A stretch of 64,000 nt of DNA, taken from the NCBI RefSeq assembly GCF_014268595.2, contig NZ_CP077091.1, positions 5,687,001-5,751,000 on the forward strand, in the 5' to 3' direction. Positions 42,232-51,228 of the stretch are shown here, in pieces. A program made the position numbers and the translations under genes. Numbering within the stretch: the first letter of the stretch is position 1; each line of letters begins with the position of its first letter. Under the pieces are notes generated by a model. The model ran no database searches. It worked only from the letters and a program-made list of their open reading frames with translations, and was not told where the DNA came from. This DNA comes from Pseudomonas hamedanensis. GTDB taxonomy: Bacteria > Pseudomonadota > Gammaproteobacteria > Pseudomonadales > Pseudomonadaceae.

Positions 42232-43545
42232 ATGCTCAGATGGTGCTCGCGTTCAATCTTCCTCCAAGTGGTTCTCGGACTGATGCTCGGCATCGTCTGC
42301 GGGCTGACCCTTCCTGAATACTCGGCCCAGCTCAAGCCGCTCGGCGACGGTTTCATCAAACTGATCAAGATGCTCATCGGCCTGATCGTGTTCTGCGTGG
42401 TGGTCAGCGGCATCAGCGGCGCAGGCGATCTGAAGAAGGTCGGGCGCATTGGCCTCAAATCAGTCATTTATTTCGAAGTGCTGACCACCCTCGCGCTGAT
42501 TATCGGCCTGGTGTTCGCCTTCAGCACCGGTATCGGCAGCGGCGCGAATATTCATCTGGAGCAACTCTCCACCGCCGACATGGGCGACCTCGCCGAGCGC
42601 GGCCAGCACATGCACAGCACCACGCAATTCTTGATGGACCTGATCCCGACCTCGGTGATCGGCGCCTTCGCTGACAACAACATCCTGCAAGTGCTGCTGT
42701 TCTCGGTACTGTTCGGCAGTGCGTTGAATCTGGTTGGCGAAGCGGCTTCCGGGATCTCGCGGCTGATCAACGAACTGAGCCATGTGATCTTCCGCATCAT
42801 GGGCATGATCGTACGTTTGGCGCCGATCGGCGTGTTCGGCGCCATCGCTTTCACCACCAGCAAATATGGCCTCGATTCGCTGCAGCATCTGGGCAGTCTG
42901 GTCGGCTTGTTCTACCTGACCTGCATCGCCTTCGTCGCGCTGATTCTCGGCCTGGTGATGCGCGTCTCCGGGCTGCGCATGTGGCCGCTGCTCAAGTACC
43001 TGCGCGAAGAATTGCTGATCGTCATGGGCACCGCCTCCTCTGATGCAGTGCTGCCGCAGATCATGCGCAAGCTCGAACACTTGGGCATCGGCAGTTCGAC
43101 GGTAGGGCTGGTGATTCCGACCGGGTACTCGTTCAACCTCGACGGTTTTTCGATTTACCTGACCCTCGCCATCGTCTTCATCGCCAATGCTACCGGCACA
43201 CCGCTGGCCATGACCGATCTGCTGACGATTTTGCTGGTCTCGCTGATTACCTCCAAAGGCGCCCACGGCATCCCCGGTTCGGCGCTGGTGATTCTCGCGG
43301 CGACCCTGACGGCAATCCCGGCCATTCCCGTGGTCGGCCTGGTGTTGGTGCTAGCGGTGGACTGGTTCATGGGCATCGGCCGCGCGCTGACCAACCTGAT
43401 CGGCAACTGCGTGGCCACCGTGGCCATCGCCCGCTGGGAAAAGGACATCGATGTGCAACGGGCGAACAAGGTGCTCAATGGCGAGCAAGGCTATAACTTT
43501 CAACCGAGAAAAACCGTCGCCCAGGCGGCGGCCAAAGAATTTTGA
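42232..43545 (+). CDS. DAACS-family dicarboxylate/amino acid:cation symporter
   Basis: A 437-residue transporter of the DctA/GltP family, with about eight membrane helices and re-entrant hairpins. Family motifs: GTASSDAVLPQIMRKLEHLG, IPTGYSFNLDGFSIYLTLAI and TSKGAHGIPGSALVILAATL. It is probably a proton- or sodium-coupled importer of C4-dicarboxylates, but glutamate, aspartate or another organic acid cannot be excluded. The start MLRWCSRSIFLQVV has no strong ribosome site. It is followed 49 bases later by a GntR/FCD gene and preceded by two operator-like sites, so it is probably the regulated target. Confidence 0.85.
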   Translation: MLRWCSRSIFLQVVLGLMLGIVCGLTLPEYSAQLKPLGDGFIKLIKMLIGLIVFCVVVSGISGAGDLKKVGRIGLKSVIYFEVLTTLALIIGLVFAFSTGIGSGANIHLEQLSTADMGDLAERGQHMHSTTQFLMDLIPTSVIGAFADNNILQVLLFSVLFGSALNLVGEAASGISRLINELSHVIFRIMGMIVRLAPIGVFGAIAFTTSKYGLDSLQHLGSLVGLFYLTCIAFVALILGLVMRVSGLRMWPLLKYLREELLIVMGTASSDAVLPQIMRKLEHLGIGSSTVGLVIPTGYSFNLDGFSIYLTLAIVFIANATGTPLAMTDLLTILLVSLITSKGAHGIPGSALVILAATLTAIPAIPVVGLVLVLAVDWFMGIGRALTNLIGNCVATVAIARWEKDIDVQRANKVLNGEQGYNFQPRKTVAQAAAKEF

Positions 43546-43594
43546 ATAAGTGCCGTGCCTGCCAATCCGCAGGCACGGCGAATGGAGCAAATAC

Positions 43595-44299
43595 GTGATT
43601 ACTTCATCAACCGTCGTCAACTCAGTGGTGGAAAAACTGCGCGCCGCCCTGGCCCGCGGGCAATGGCGCTCCGGCGATATGCTGCCGGGCCAGCGCGAAC
43701 TGGCCGAACAATTGGGCATCAGCCGGCCCAGCCTGCGCGAGGCGGTGATTGTTCTGGAAACCCTCGGCCTGGTGCGCTCGATGCCGGGCAAAGGCGTGGT
43801 CGTCCTCGACGCGCAACTGATCGACAGCCAGAGCCACGACAGCGCAGTCGCCGGCGCGAGCCTCGAAGACGTGCTGCAACTGCGCTACACCCTGGAGCCG
43901 TTCATTGTCGGGCTGGTCGCGCAATCGATCAGCAGCAAGGAAGTTGGCCAGTTGCGCCTGACCCTGATGGACATGCGCGAAGCCCTCGAGGCCGGCGACA
44001 GCGAAGCCGGGGTCAGCGCCTACATCGCCTTCCACGAAGAGCTGTTCGCACTGACCTCGAATCCGATTTTCCAGAGCGTGGTGCAGCAGACCAGCAACGC
44101 CCTCAAGCAGAGCGCCGAAGTGCTGCGCAATTCACCGGAACATCTGGCCGAGCGGCTGGAGGAAAACGAAGCCGTGGTCCGCGCGATTCGCAGCAAGAAC
44201 AGCGCCCAGGCCAGCGCCGAAATGCGTCGGCACATTCTGCGTGAGGGTCGGCGCATGGGCATCGAACTGAATATCCCGGATGACAACTTGACCCACTGA
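43595..44299 (+). CDS. GntR/FadR-type regulator with FCD domain (first)
   Basis: A 234-residue transcription factor. The winged HTH is at residues 1-75 (SGDMLPGQRELAEQLGISRP, SLREAVIVLETLGLVRSMPG); the all-helical FCD effector domain follows (DVLQLRYTLEPFIVGLVAQS). The start is GTG at 43595, preceded by ATGGAGC; an ATG-initiated frame in another register covers the same DNA and is rejected. It probably controls the symporter just upstream in response to an organic acid, as with LldR, PdhR and GlcC in this subfamily. The ligand is unknown. Confidence 0.85.
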   Translation: MITSSTVVNSVVEKLRAALARGQWRSGDMLPGQRELAEQLGISRPSLREAVIVLETLGLVRSMPGKGVVVLDAQLIDSQSHDSAVAGASLEDVLQLRYTLEPFIVGLVAQSISSKEVGQLRLTLMDMREALEAGDSEAGVSAYIAFHEELFALTSNPIFQSVVQQTSNALKQSAEVLRNSPEHLAERLEENEAVVRAIRSKNSAQASAEMRRHILREGRRMGIELNIPDDNLTH

Positions 44300-44316
44300 C
44301 CCTTTGGAGACCGGCC

Positions 44317-45021
44317 ATGAACAGTTTCGCTTCCGCGCCGCACCCGCACTCGACTGCCCTGCCCTTGTCGCGCCTGGGGATGCCGGTGGAGGACCTTTAC
44401 CCGCGACTGTTCGACGCGATTCTCGAGCAGCGTATCGATACCGACAGCCGTTTTACCGAGGACAGCCTGAAGGACATGTTTAATTCCAGTCGTGCCGATG
44501 TCCGGCGAGTGCTGACGCAACTGGCCCATGAGCAGATCGTGGTGCTGCGGGCCAATCATCGACCGCGCGTGGCGGCGCCTGATCGAGAATTGATCAGGCA
44601 GACCCTGCATGCGCGGCGGCTGGCTGAGATCACGTTGATACGGTTGGCGTGTCAGCGTCCGCGGGTAGATGATTTGAAATGCTTGCGCACGTCGGTCGAA
44701 CGCGAGAAGCGCGCCGTCGAGCAGGACCGGCGGGGGGCGGCGATTCGTTTATCAGGCGAGTTTCACCTGCGGTTGGCGCGAATGGCGGGGAATGTGCCGT
44801 TGGCGAATTTTCTTGGCAGCCTTGTACCTGTTACGTCATTGGCGATTGCGCGAAGTGCGGGCCAGACGCATAGCTGCGGCGCGTGGCAGGAGCATGTGGC
44901 GCTTGTCGAAGCCATTGAACGTGGCGATGCGGCCAAAGCCGATTCATTGATTAATCGGCATCTGGATCATCTTGAGCAGACGCTGCTCGGTTCAGACCTT
45001 GAGCCATGTGTTGTAGGTTAG
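44317..45021 (+). CDS. GntR-family regulator with FCD domain (second)
   Basis: A 234-residue regulator. The HTH half is divergent from the first (DLYPRLFDAILEQRIDTDSR, FTEDSLKDMFNSSRADVRRV) and the C-terminal FCD half reads AGQTHSCGAWQEHVALVEAI. It lies 17 bases after the first GntR gene and may be co-transcribed. Base use becomes less GC-rich at wobble positions in the last third. I cannot assign a ligand. Two adjacent FCD regulators beside one transporter are unusual but not unique. Confidence 0.75.
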   Translation: MNSFASAPHPHSTALPLSRLGMPVEDLYPRLFDAILEQRIDTDSRFTEDSLKDMFNSSRADVRRVLTQLAHEQIVVLRANHRPRVAAPDRELIRQTLHARRLAEITLIRLACQRPRVDDLKCLRTSVEREKRAVEQDRRGAAIRLSGEFHLRLARMAGNVPLANFLGSLVPVTSLAIARSAGQTHSCGAWQEHVALVEAIERGDAAKADSLINRHLDHLEQTLLGSDLEPCVVG

Positions 45022-45023
45022 AT

Positions 45024-45097
45024 GGCTATCGCGAGCAGGCTCACTCCTACAATTTGGAATGCGTTCCTCTGTAGGAGTGAGCCTGCTCGCGATAGCT
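45024..45097. repeat. REPIN, class A, short spacer
   Basis: Arms GCTATCGCGAGCAGGCTCAC and GTGAGCCTGCTCGCGATAGC around the spacer AATTTGGAATGCGTTCCT. It lies between the convergent ends of the second GntR gene and yjiA. Confidence 0.93.
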
Positions 45098-45121
45098 TCA
45101 TTTACAGGCTCAGAAAAACCA

Positions 45122-46093
45122 TCAGGCAGAAGCAACCCTGGCAAACCCCGCCCGAATCTTCTCTTCCGGCAGCTCATCGGCAATAAACACGATCACGCTT
45201 TCCCGCGCCTCACCCTCGGCCCATTCGCTGTCCCAGTCGAAACCATAGAGTTTCAACACGCCCTGGAACACCAGGCGCCGATCCTCACCGGCAATGTTCA
45301 GCACGCCTTTGTAACGCAGCAATTGTTTGCCGTGTTCTTCCAGCAGTTCATTCATGAACTCGCTGAGCTGATCGATATCCAGCGCCTGATCGGTGCGCAG
45401 CACCACACTGGAAATGCGGTCGATGGACGGGGCCTTGCCCACCGGACGCAGACTCAATCCACCGCCAAGATCGGCATTCAGATTAAAGCCGCGCACATCA
45501 AGCAATTCGGCCAGATCAATGTTGCCATGCTCGACCACACGAATCGGCGCGCGGCGGTTGATCCGCGTCAGCCGCTCGCTCAATGCGTCGAACGTCGCTG
45601 CGTCGACCAGATCGGTCTTGCTCACCAGCAGACGGTCGGCAAAACCGATCTGCGCCTGGGCGATGGTCTGGGTCAGGTGCACGTCGGCGTGGGCGGCATC
45701 CACCAGGGTGATGATGCCGTCGAGCAGGTAACGCTCGCGCAGTTCTTCGTCGATGAAAAACGTCTGCGCCACGGGCGCCGGATCGGCAAGACCGGTGCAC
45801 TCGATCACCAGTCGGTCGAAAGCGATCTCGCCGCTGTCCAGGCGCTCGAGCAGTAAATACAGCGCCTTGGTCAGATCAGTGTGAATGGTGCAGCAGACAC
45901 AGCCGTTGGCCAGTGTCATGACTTGCACCGGCTCGTCACCCAGCAATTGAGTGTCGATACCGGCATCGCTGAATTCGTTTTCGATCACGGCGATTTTCAG
46001 GCCGTGCTCGGCTTTGAGCAGATGACGCAGCAACGTGGTCTTGCCGGCGCCAAGGAAGCCGCTGAGTACCGTGACCGGTATGGGAGAGGACAA
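45122..46093 (-). CDS. yjiA: YjiA-type G3E GTPase (CobW/COG0523 family)
   Basis: A 323-residue P-loop GTPase. Walker A is SGFLGAGKTTLLRHL; the metal-binding CxCC motif is GCVCCTIHTDL; SKTDLVDAAT supplies base specificity. The C-terminal CobW_C domain covers the last 100 residues. Members insert or deliver metals such as zinc or cobalt; the E. coli YjiA substrate is not settled. The start is TTG with a perfect AAGGAG seven bases upstream. It belongs to a cstA-ybdD-yjiA run like E. coli btsT-yjiX-yjiA, although a REPIN separates it from ybdD. Confidence 0.88.
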   Translation of the reverse strand: MSSPIPVTVLSGFLGAGKTTLLRHLLKAEHGLKIAVIENEFSDAGIDTQLLGDEPVQVMTLANGCVCCTIHTDLTKALYLLLERLDSGEIAFDRLVIECTGLADPAPVAQTFFIDEELRERYLLDGIITLVDAAHADVHLTQTIAQAQIGFADRLLVSKTDLVDAATFDALSERLTRINRRAPIRVVEHGNIDLAELLDVRGFNLNADLGGGLSLRPVGKAPSIDRISSVVLRTDQALDIDQLSEFMNELLEEHGKQLLRYKGVLNIAGEDRRLVFQGVLKLYGFDWDSEWAEGEARESVIVFIADELPEEKIRAGFARVASA

Positions 46094-46136
46094 ATGCTTT
46101 CTCCTTCACAAAATGAATGGACAACACAAAAACAAA

Positions 46137-46228
46137 TGTGGGAGCGGGCTTGCTCGCGAAGGGGTCGTGTCAGTCGACATCAATGCTCGATGACACACCG
46201 CTTTCGCGAGCAAGCCCGCTCCCACAGG
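46137..46228. repeat. REPIN, class A variant
   Basis: Arms TGTGGGAGCGGGCTTGCTCG and CGAGCAAGCCCGCTCCCACA: the GAGCCTGC core is GGGCTTGC, with matching changes in both arms. It lies between ybdD and yjiA, inside the probable operon. Confidence 0.92.
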
Positions 46229-46256
46229 GGGATTGCATCAACCCAAGGTTGTCAGT

Positions 46257-46454
46257 TCAACAGCACTTGGGCCCACCCTTGCCACCGTAACGGGCTTCCT
46301 GACGTTCGCGAAAGAACATCTCGTAGCTCATCACCGGTTTGTCCGGGTGTTTGGTTTGCATATGCTCGACGTAGGTGTCGTAGTCGGGCATGCCGACCAT
46401 CAGGCGCGCGGCCTGACCGAGGTATTTACCGAGGCGACTCAGGTCATTGAACAT
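46257..46454 (-). CDS. ybdD: YbdD/YjiX small protein
   Basis: A 65-residue protein, [20 protein letters not shown], with [20 protein letters not shown] and a terminal Cys pair (GGPKCC). It is a DUF466 protein almost always encoded directly behind CstA/BtsT transporters; in E. coli YjiX it is linked to pyruvate uptake activity. It starts 15 bases after the cstA stop. Confidence 0.93.
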   Translation of the reverse strand: MFNDLSRLGKYLGQAARLMVGMPDYDTYVEHMQTKHPDKPVMSYEMFFRERQEARYGGKGGPKCC

Positions 46455-46469
46455 GGTGCAATCCTCTGG

Positions 46470-48536
46470 TTACGCATCCGGCAGCGCCTGGAATGGCGAT
46501 TCTTTATCCGTGCGCTCTTTTTTGCCCCAGGCGGCGATGCCAACCTTGAGCGCATAGAACAGGATGCTGAAGACCACGAACAGGAACAGCGTCGTGAGCG
46601 TTGCGTTGGTATAGGCGTTGAAGATCACGTGCTGCATCTGCTCAACACTTTTTGCCGGTGCCAGCACCTGACCGTTGGCCAGCGCATCGCTGTACTTTTT
46701 CGCCAGGGACAGGAAGCCGATCGCCGGGTTGGCGTCGAACAGTTTGATGAAGCCTGCCGTTGTGGTGCAGATCAGCAGCCAAGTGGCCGGCAGCAGCGTG
46801 ACCCAAATGTAGCGCTGGCGCTTCATCTTGATCAGGACCACAGTGCCGAGCATCAGCGCAATACCGGCGAGCATCTGGTTGGAGATGCCGAACAATGGCC
46901 ACAGGGTGTTGATGCCGCCCAGTGGATCGATCACGCCCTGATACAGCAACCAGCCCCACATCGCGACACAACCGGCAGTGGCGATCAGGTTGGCAGTCCA
47001 GGATTCGGTACGCTTGAGCGCCGGTACGAAGGAGCCAAGCAGATCCTGGAGCATGAAACGCCCGGCACGGGTGCCGGCGTCGACTGCGGTGAGGATGAAC
47101 AGCGCTTCGAACAGGATCGCGAAGTGGTACCAGAACGCCATGGTGTTTTCACCCGGCAGGACACTGTGCAAGATCTGCGCAATACCCACCGCCAGGGTCG
47201 GCGCACCACCGGCGCGAGCCAGAATGGTGGTTTCACCGATGTCATTGGCCACCGCTTGCAGCGCATCCGGCGTAATCGCGAAGCCCCAACTGGTGACCAC
47301 TTGCGCGACCGATACCACGTCACTGCCGACCACGGCTGCCGGGCTGTTCATGGCGAAGTACACGCCTGGCTCGATCACCGAAGCGGCAACCATGGCCATG
47401 ATCGCCACGAACGATTCCATCAGCATGCCGCCGTAACCGATGTAGCGGGCGTTGGTTTCGTTATCCAGCAGCTTCGGCGTGGTGCCCGACGAGATCAGCG
47501 CGTGGAAGCCCGATACCGCACCGCAGGCAATGGTGATGAACAGGAACGGGAACAGACCGCCCTTCCACACCGGGCCGGTGCCGTCAACGAACTGCGTCAG
47601 CGCCGGCATTTTCAGCTCGGGCATGGTCACCAGAATGCCGATCGCCAGCGCAACAATGGTGCCGATCTTCAGGAACGTGGAGAGGTAGTCACGCGGCGCC
47701 AGAATCAGCCAGACCGGCAGCGACGCAGCGACAAAACCGTAACCGACCAGCATCCAGGTAATCTGCACGCCGGTGAAGGTGAACGCCTTGGCCCATACCG
47801 GATCGGCGGCAATCTGCCCACCCAGCCAGATCGAACCCAGCAGCAGTAACACGCCGACCACGGAGATCTCGCCGATGCGGCCCGGGCGGATGTAGCGCAT
47901 GTAAATGCCCATGAACATCGCGATCGGGATGGTCGCCATCACGGTGAAGATGCCCCACGGACTCTCGGCCAACGCCTTGACGACGATCAGCGCCAGCACC
48001 GCGAGGATGATGATCATGATCAGGAAGCAGCCGAACAGCGCGATGGTACCGGGAATCCGGCCCATTTCTTCACGCACCATGTCGCCCAGGGAACGGCCGT
48101 TGCGTCGGGTCGACATGAACAGGACCATGAAGTCCTGCACCGCGCCCGCCAGCACCACACCGGCAATCAGCCAGAGCGTGCCGGGCAGATAGCCCATCTG
48201 CGCTGCCAATACCGGGCCGACCAGTGGCCCCGCGCCAGCGATGGCCGCGAAGTGGTGACCGAAAAGAATGTGTTTGTTGGTCGGCACATAGTCCAGACCA
48301 TCGTTGTTGAGCACGGCGGGGGTGGCCCGACGCGGATCCAGTTGCATCACATGGTTGGCGATGAACAGGCTGTAGTAACGGTACGCAACCAGATAAATGG
48401 CCACGGCAGCGACCACAATCCACAAGGCGTTGATCGCCTCGCCTCGGCGCAATGCCACTACGCCCAGGGCGCACGCTCCTACGATTGCCAGCACTAGCCA
48501 GGGTAAGTGGCGTAGCAGGCTATTATTATTTTTCAT
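46470..48536 (-). CDS. cstA: CstA, carbon-starvation pyruvate/peptide transporter
   Basis: A 688-residue membrane protein with about 16-18 hydrophobic segments. The CstA signature is NKHILFGHHFAAIAGAGPLV followed by GPVLAAQMGYLPGTLWLIAG. Members take up pyruvate (BtsT, CstA) or peptides under carbon starvation. The start MKNNNSLLRHLPWLV is used; the frame continues upstream without CstA similarity. It is followed by ybdD and yjiA on the same strand. Confidence 0.93.
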   Translation of the reverse strand: MKNNNSLLRHLPWLVLAIVGACALGVVALRRGEAINALWIVVAAVAIYLVAYRYYSLFIANHVMQLDPRRATPAVLNNDGLDYVPTNKHILFGHHFAAIAGAGPLVGPVLAAQMGYLPGTLWLIAGVVLAGAVQDFMVLFMSTRRNGRSLGDMVREEMGRIPGTIALFGCFLIMIIILAVLALIVVKALAESPWGIFTVMATIPIAMFMGIYMRYIRPGRIGEISVVGVLLLLGSIWLGGQIAADPVWAKAFTFTGVQITWMLVGYGFVAASLPVWLILAPRDYLSTFLKIGTIVALAIGILVTMPELKMPALTQFVDGTGPVWKGGLFPFLFITIACGAVSGFHALISSGTTPKLLDNETNARYIGYGGMLMESFVAIMAMVAASVIEPGVYFAMNSPAAVVGSDVVSVAQVVTSWGFAITPDALQAVANDIGETTILARAGGAPTLAVGIAQILHSVLPGENTMAFWYHFAILFEALFILTAVDAGTRAGRFMLQDLLGSFVPALKRTESWTANLIATAGCVAMWGWLLYQGVIDPLGGINTLWPLFGISNQMLAGIALMLGTVVLIKMKRQRYIWVTLLPATWLLICTTTAGFIKLFDANPAIGFLSLAKKYSDALANGQVLAPAKSVEQMQHVIFNAYTNATLTTLFLFVVFSILFYALKVGIAAWGKKERTDKESPFQALPDA

Positions 48537-48696
48537 TTTTTTATTCCAGCCAGGGTGGACAAGAAAGACAGCCACCCCGAGTTTAGCGCTTACGGCGCCA
48601 AAGGCCATACCCCGACATTGGTCTATTCGGCCCGCCTGCGCTGGCACGCTTGAACAATGCGGGTCTATAGTCAGCGAACCTTCGGAGGATTGCGCC

Positions 48697-49065
48697 ATGA
48701 GCGAGCACCCAGACAATCGTCGCCGCTTTAAACGTATCGAGTTCGATGCCAAAACCGAGCTGAGGCAGGGCGAGTACATCTGGCAGGTGAAGCTGATCGA
48801 CCTGTCGCTCAAAGGGTTATTGGTCGAGAGACCGGAGCCTTGGCTGGGCGATAAGCAGGAGGATTTTTTTGTCGATATCCAGTTGAGCAAAGACGTCGAT
48901 ATCGAGATGGAAGTGCACCTGACTCACGAAGAGAAAGGCCATCTGGGCTTTGTCTGCAAACATATCAGCCTCGAATCTATCCAGCAGCTGCGACGGTTGA
49001 TCGAGCTGAACCTGGCGGATGAGGCCGAGCTGGAGCGGGAGTTAGCGGCCCTGATCGAGATCTAG
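48697..49065 (+). CDS. mapZ: MapZ-like PilZ c-di-GMP receptor
   Basis: A 122-residue single-domain PilZ protein. The c-di-GMP motif is complete: RRRFKRIEFD (RxxxR) and DLSLKG (D/NxSxxG), with VCKHISLESIQQLRRLIELN closing the domain. The position upstream of radA matches PA4608/MapZ of P. aeruginosa, which binds the chemotaxis methyltransferase CheR1 to couple c-di-GMP to flagellar motor switching. The CheR1 link here is inferred from orthology. CGGAGG precedes the ATG. Confidence 0.85.
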   Translation: MSEHPDNRRRFKRIEFDAKTELRQGEYIWQVKLIDLSLKGLLVERPEPWLGDKQEDFFVDIQLSKDVDIEMEVHLTHEEKGHLGFVCKHISLESIQQLRRLIELNLADEAELERELAALIEI

Positions 49066-49095
49066 CGGCGCCCCAATCCCGATTTGAAATGAAGC

Positions 49096-49190
49096 CTGTG
49101 GCGAGGGGATTCATCCCCGTTGGGCTGCGCAGCAGACCCGTTTTTTCAGGGCCGCTACGCGCCCCAACGGGGATAAATCCCCTCGCCACA
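49096..49190. repeat. REPIN, class B
   Basis: Arms TGTGGCGAGGGGATTCATCC and GGATAAATCCCCTCGCCACA; inside CGTTGGGCTGCGCAGCAG and GGCCGCTACGCGCC. It lies between the convergent mapZ and radA genes. Confidence 0.92.
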
Positions 49191-49216
49191 AAGGCTCGCT
49201 CTCACAGCTTCGGTGT

Positions 49217-50584
49217 TCACTCAAACAATGCATCGAGGGCTTGTTCGAGGCGCGTTACTGCGATGATCTGCAACCCCGCCGGCGCTTCCTTCGGGGCGTT
49301 GCCCTTGGGCACGATGGCGCGCTTGAAACCATGCTTGGCCGCTTCCTTCAAGCGCTCCTGCCCGCTCGGCACCGGGCGCACTTCGCCGGACAGGCCGACT
49401 TCGCCAAACACCAGCAAATCATGCGGCAACGGCCGGTTGCGCAAGCTCGACATCACCGCCGCCATCAATGCCAGATCGGACGCGGTTTCCAGCACCTTGA
49501 CGCCACCGACCACGTTGAGAAACACATCCTGATCATGGGTCGGAATGCCGCCATGACGGTGCAATACCGCGAGCAGCATCGCCAAACGGTTCTGATCCAG
49601 CCCCAGTGTCACCCGCCGCGGATTGGCCAGATGGCTGTCATCGACCAGTGCCTGCACTTCGACCAGCATTGGTCGGGTGCCCTCCCACGTCGCCATGACC
49701 ACGCTGCCCGGGACTTCTTCCTGGGCGCGGGTGAGAAAAATCGCCGACGGGTTGGAGACTTCTTTCAGGCCTTTGTCGGTCATGCCGAACACGCCCAGTT
49801 CGTTGACCGCACCGAAACGGTTTTTCACCGCACGCAACAAGCGCAGCCGGCCATCGGACTCGCCCTCGAAATACAGCACAGTGTCGACCATGTGCTCCAA
49901 CACGCGGGGACCGGCCAGCGCGCCCTCCTTGGTGACGTGGCCGACGAGGAAAATCGCCGTGCCGCTCTGCTTGGCGTAGCGCACCAGCAGCGCCGCACTC
50001 TCACGCACCTGGGACACGCCGCCCGGCGCCGATTGCAGCTGCTCGGTGAAGATCGTCTGGATCGAGTCGATCACCATCACCTTGGGTTTTTCCTGGCGGG
50101 CGGTGGCAATGATGGTTTCGATGCAGGTTTCGGTCATCACCCGCAACTGATCCTGGGGCAGGCCGAGACGACGCGCGCGCATCGCCACTTGCTGCTGGGA
50201 TTCTTCGCCGGTGACGTACAGCGCCGGCATGCTCTTGGCGAGGTTGCACAAGGTCTGTAGCAGGATGGTCGACTTGCCGATCCCCGGGTCACCGCCGATC
50301 AACACCACCGAACCATCGACCAGACCGCCGCCAAGGACACGATCCAGTTCACCGGAAGCGGTGGAAAAACGTGGAATTTCTTCGATGCTGACTTCGGCCA
50401 GCGTCTTGATCTGCGCCTGCTGCCCGGCCCAACCAGTGCGCCCGGTGGGTGCCGTGGCGCCGCCGCTTTCGATCATGGTTTCGGTCAGGGTGTTCCAGGC
50501 ACCGCACTCACCGCACTGGCCGGCCCACTTGGGAAAGGTTGCGCCACACTCGGTGCAACCGTACATGCGCTTGGCCTTGGCCAT
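49217..50584 (-). CDS. radA: RadA (Sms), DNA repair ATPase
   Basis: A 455-residue RecA-related helicase for branch migration in recombination. The N-terminal C4 zinc finger is CTECGATFPKWAGQCGEC; Walker A is GGDPGIGKSTILLQ; the RadA-specific KNRFG motif is in VKNRFGAVNELGVF. A C-terminal Lon-like (non-proteolytic) domain follows. The start MAKAKRMYGCTECG is the usual one; the upstream frame is not coding. Confidence 0.96.
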   Translation of the reverse strand: MAKAKRMYGCTECGATFPKWAGQCGECGAWNTLTETMIESGGATAPTGRTGWAGQQAQIKTLAEVSIEEIPRFSTASGELDRVLGGGLVDGSVVLIGGDPGIGKSTILLQTLCNLAKSMPALYVTGEESQQQVAMRARRLGLPQDQLRVMTETCIETIIATARQEKPKVMVIDSIQTIFTEQLQSAPGGVSQVRESAALLVRYAKQSGTAIFLVGHVTKEGALAGPRVLEHMVDTVLYFEGESDGRLRLLRAVKNRFGAVNELGVFGMTDKGLKEVSNPSAIFLTRAQEEVPGSVVMATWEGTRPMLVEVQALVDDSHLANPRRVTLGLDQNRLAMLLAVLHRHGGIPTHDQDVFLNVVGGVKVLETASDLALMAAVMSSLRNRPLPHDLLVFGEVGLSGEVRPVPSGQERLKEAAKHGFKRAIVPKGNAPKEAPAGLQIIAVTRLEQALDALFE

Positions 50585-50630
50585 CTCGATCCCCCGGCAA
50601 AAACCGCGATGATAACGCAGCCATCGCCGA

Positions 50631-51167
50631 TCAGCGCGGCGCAGCGCTGCGGATTTCGCCGCTGGCCAGACGTGCGGCGCTGTTGCCCAGCGGATCTTCG
50701 GCATTGAGGTCGGCACCTTTGGCTTTCAGCGCGTCAAGCAGCTCCAGGCGCTTGAACAAACCTGCATACATGGCAGCGGTCTGCCCCGCGCCGTTGCGCT
50801 GGTCAGGGCTGCAATCGGTGGCCATCAAACGTCGGGCAATCTGCACCTCGCCTTTGAAGATCGCCCCCATCAGCGCCGTGTTGCCGCGTTGATCCTGGGC
50901 GCAGGCATCGGCTCCGGCAGCAAGCAAGCGCTCCACCGCCGGCGCCTGGCCGTGATAGGCCGCGAGGATCAACGCGGTGTAGCCCTTGCTGTCGCGGGTG
51001 TCGAGGGGATAACCGGCCTCGATAAACGTCTCGAGCATCGGTACGTCGCCGCGCCGGGCGGCATCGAACAGATAATCCTGCAACTGCGCCTTGACCGCCT
51101 CGGGACTCTGTCCGGCCAGCGCCGACCAGGACAGGCTGCCGAGCAGCAATAACAGATAAATACGCAT
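50631..51167 (-). CDS. ankB: AnkB, ankyrin-repeat protein
   Basis: A 178-residue protein with a signal peptide (MRIYLLLLLGSLSWSALA) and about four ankyrin repeats (KGYTALILAAYHGQAPAVER, RGNTALMGAIFKGEVQIARR, GAGQTAAMYAGLFKRLELLD). It is 61 bases after the katB stop on the same strand. In P. aeruginosa AnkB is needed for full KatB activity and peroxide resistance; the gene pair here is the same. Periplasmic location fits the signal peptide on both proteins. Confidence 0.9.
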   Translation of the reverse strand: MRIYLLLLLGSLSWSALAGQSPEAVKAQLQDYLFDAARRGDVPMLETFIEAGYPLDTRDSKGYTALILAAYHGQAPAVERLLAAGADACAQDQRGNTALMGAIFKGEVQIARRLMATDCSPDQRNGAGQTAAMYAGLFKRLELLDALKAKGADLNAEDPLGNSAARLASGEIRSAAPR

Positions 51168-51228
51168 ACGCCGTCTCCTTGAACAGAACGGGGCCCGATT
51201 CAGGCCCCGCATGGCATGGCCGCGACAA

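Noticed and set aside
43555..44244. Second plus-strand frame over the first GntR gene, with an ATG.
   Set aside because: The other register encodes a complete HTH and FCD domain from a GTG with a ribosome site; this one has no similarity.
46233..47849. Plus-strand frame of 538 codons opposite cstA.
   Set aside because: Antisense shadow of cstA; its translation is His/Gln/Arg-rich with no domain.
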